From Nitrospira tepida (GTDB lineage: Bacteria; Nitrospirota; Nitrospiria; Nitrospirales; Nitrospiraceae), in contig NZ_OX365700.1 of the NCBI RefSeq assembly GCF_947241125.1, forward strand, positions 4,188,461-4,252,460: a DNA stretch of 64,000 nucleotides, written 5' to 3'. The notes beneath the pieces were generated by a model. The model did not search any database. It was not told the DNA's origin and saw only the letters and a list, made by a program, of their open reading frames with translations. Positions 62,696 through 64,000 of this stretch are shown here, one piece after another. Each line of letters begins with the position of its first letter. The first letter of the stretch is position 1. Both the position numbers and the translations under genes were made by a program.

Positions 62696-62956
62696 TCAGA
62701 ATCCTACAAGAAGTTCAGAAGCAGTCTGGTAGATCGCAGGGCGGTCGCGCGGCTTGGGGATGGGTTTCCGTTCCGCCTTGGCACTCTGTAGCCAGAGCCG
62801 CTTTGCTAACTGAACTTGCTTCAGTGCCTCAGCAGGAGTCTTGCCAAATGCGGAACCGGCTTGGAGGTCCGGGATGTCGGCAACGTAGCCGCCATCTGCC
62901 TCACTGTAAAAAATGTTGATGTGGTAGTCCTTCCTGTTCACTCTGCGTCGTGCCAT
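62696..62956 (-). CDS. HicB-like antitoxin (orphan)
   Basis: An 86-residue HicB-family protein: HINIFYSEADGGYVADIPDL, GSAFGKTPAEALKQVQLAKR and PIPKPRDRPAIYQTASELLV. The HicB domain is a degraded RNase H fold that neutralises HicA toxins. No HicA-sized frame with the GSHH-type motif is adjacent on either side, so the partner is missing or elsewhere. ATG 62956 fits the family start. A longer frame to 63028 adds unrelated residues. It lies in the same accessory island as higBA. Confidence 0.8.
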   Translation of the reverse strand: MARRRVNRKDYHINIFYSEADGGYVADIPDLQAGSAFGKTPAEALKQVQLAKRLWLQSAKAERKPIPKPRDRPAIYQTASELLVGF

Positions 62957-63073
62957 TCTAGACCATAGCAGTAAAGCGGAGGTTTTTTGATCCTGCCAAC
63001 GCCTTCGCGAGCAGCTTGGTTTGTTCATATCCTCCGATTTGTACGTCTTTTCTCCAGATGAACCGCCTGCTCT

Positions 63074-64000
63074 TCAGGGCACGTTCTGCGACACAGGAGA
63101 CGCGGCGGCGCTCTGCTCGGCCGGCACGTCCCGCGCGCAGCGGAAGCCGAGCCAGTTCATGGAGGTCTTGGGGTCGGTCCCGTTCCGCTGGGCCACGCGC
63201 ACCGTCGGCGTGCTGTCGATCCAGCCCCCGCCGCGAAAGGCCTTATGCGTGCCGGTTTCCGGTCCCTTGGGATTCCGGTCCGGCCCGGTTTTGTAATAGT
63301 CCTTGTCGTACCAGTCCGCAACCCATTCCGCCACGTTGCCGACCATCTGGAACAGGCCGTAGGGACTCACGGCGTTGTCGTACTTGTCCACGGAGATGAT
63401 CGGCGGATAGAGCAGCAGCCGCTCCGGGCGGTCGCGGACCGGGCCGGAGAGCCCCGTTCGCCCGAAGTTCGCCCGCGTCAGCCCGGCCGGTTGATTGCCC
63501 CAGGGATAGATCCGCCCGTCCGCGCCGCGCGCCGCCTTTTCCCATTCAGCCTCGGTCGGGAGGCGCTTCCCCGCCCACTTGCAGTAGGCATCGGCTTCGA
63601 ACCAGGTGACGTGCATGATCGGATGGTTGACCATGGTCTCCTGGAAGTTCCCGCCGTCGAATTTCCAATCAACCTGTGGATCCAAATTATTGGCCAACAC
63701 GTACTTCAAATATTGGACGGTGGTCACTTCATACTTGTCGATTTCGTAGGCGTCGAGATAGATCGTTCGCTGCGGCATCTCCGCCTGGTAGGCCAGCCTA
63801 TCGACTTTCTTGTTGCTCCCCATCAGGAACTCGCCGGCCGGAATCACCACCATCTCGTCATGAGCCGGAAGCTTGATCCGTTCCGCCGCGAGCTTCTTGC
63901 CTTCCGGCGTCCACTCCTGTTTCACGTCGCCGACATCGAGGGCCCACACCAGCCCCGCCGCCGAGAGCCCCAGCCCGCACAGTCCCACCGCCACACCCGC
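63074..64000 (-). CDS. SUMF1-domain protein (5' end beyond the window)
   Basis: At least 306 residues of a SUMF1 domain protein. It has MVVIPAGEFLMGSNKKVDRL, YEIDKYEVTTVQYLKYVLAN, EADAYCKWAGKRLPTEAEWE, GLFQMVGNVAEWVADWYDKD and GFRCARDVP. The visible N terminus is a hydrophobic signal-peptide core (GLCGLGLSAAGLVWA) without the basic start expected, so the real initiation codon probably lies past base 64000. It closely resembles the protein at 58483-59352 (shared CKWAGKRLPTEAEWEKA). It is likely exported. The role is unknown, and formylglycine-generation cysteines are not evident. Confidence 0.85.
   Translation of the reverse strand, partial: AGVAVGLCGLGLSAAGLVWALDVGDVKQEWTPEGKKLAAERIKLPAHDEMVVIPAGEFLMGSNKKVDRLAYQAEMPQRTIYLDAYEIDKYEVTTVQYLKYVLANNLDPQVDWKFDGGNFQETMVNHPIMHVTWFEADAYCKWAGKRLPTEAEWEKAARGADGRIYPWGNQPAGLTRANFGRTGLSGPVRDRPERLLLYPPIISVDKYDNAVSPYGLFQMVGNVAEWVADWYDKDYYKTGPDRNPKGPETGTHKAFRGGGWIDSTPTVRVAQRNGTDPKTSMNWLGFRCARDVPAEQSAAASPVSQNVP

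Noticed and set aside
62957-63073. hicA partner next to the HicB-like gene
   Set aside because: No frame of suitable length with a HicA motif on either strand.

Overview
The window is about 62% GC, densely packed, and reads like the chromosome of a free-living Gram-negative bacterium. I think a Nitrospirota / Nitrospira-type organism is most likely. This rests on the mix of exported cupredoxin, exported SUMF1-domain proteins, DsrE/TusA sulfur-relay proteins, HEAT-repeat arrays and many uncharacterised signal-peptide proteins. No rRNA or marker gene in the window proves it. Most genes are housekeeping, and most starts are supported by a Shine-Dalgarno motif or by overlap with a neighbour.

Layout. 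1-1632: minus-strand amino-acid genes (hom, an AlaC-like aminotransferase). 1907-7910: pdxJ, nnr, tsaE, lapA and mutS on the plus strand. 8029-9250: two minus-strand exported proteins of unknown function. 9624-19672: the classic minus-strand translation and RNA operon, read in the order rimP-nusA-infB-DUF503-rbfA-truB-rpsO-pnp-M16 peptidase. A terminator separates it from dat, and a long hairpin lies between rpsO and pnp. 19805-26091: dat, an I42-like inhibitor, a Rieske protein, DUF192, a ferredoxin, a cupredoxin, a membrane-fused spermidine-synthase homologue and a CBS protein. 26343-27662: UDP-glucose dehydrogenase.

27696-34500 is a seven-gene minus-strand run. It holds a degenerate exported phosphodiesterase-fold protein, a small exported protein and five consecutive HEAT-repeat proteins. 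34773-39963 holds a PSP1/RicT protein and then envelope proteins resembling FlgT-N, FlgP/LPP20 and CsgG domains, with a lipase-fold protein that has lost its nucleophilic serine. No flagellar gene is in view. These two stretches are the best candidates for undescribed systems. 40110-60660 returns to scattered housekeeping and accessory genes: polA, nth, rpsU, ftcD, sulfur-relay proteins, a K+/H+ antiporter, a lone PilB-type ATPase with a PilZ protein, a nucleotide-sugar epimerase, a large MBL protein and hemD.

60661-63070 is a small accessory island between two SUMF1 paralogues. It contains a 3' fragment of 5S rRNA, two strong terminators, two short elements with terminal inverted repeats flanking a HigBA toxin-antitoxin pair, a tandem 14-bp repeat and an orphan HicB-like antitoxin. 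UDP-glucose dehydrogenase and the UDP-glucuronate epimerase could act in sequence (UDP-glucose to UDP-glucuronate to UDP-galacturonate) for surface polysaccharide. I saw no CRISPR array, prophage, complete rRNA or tRNA gene.
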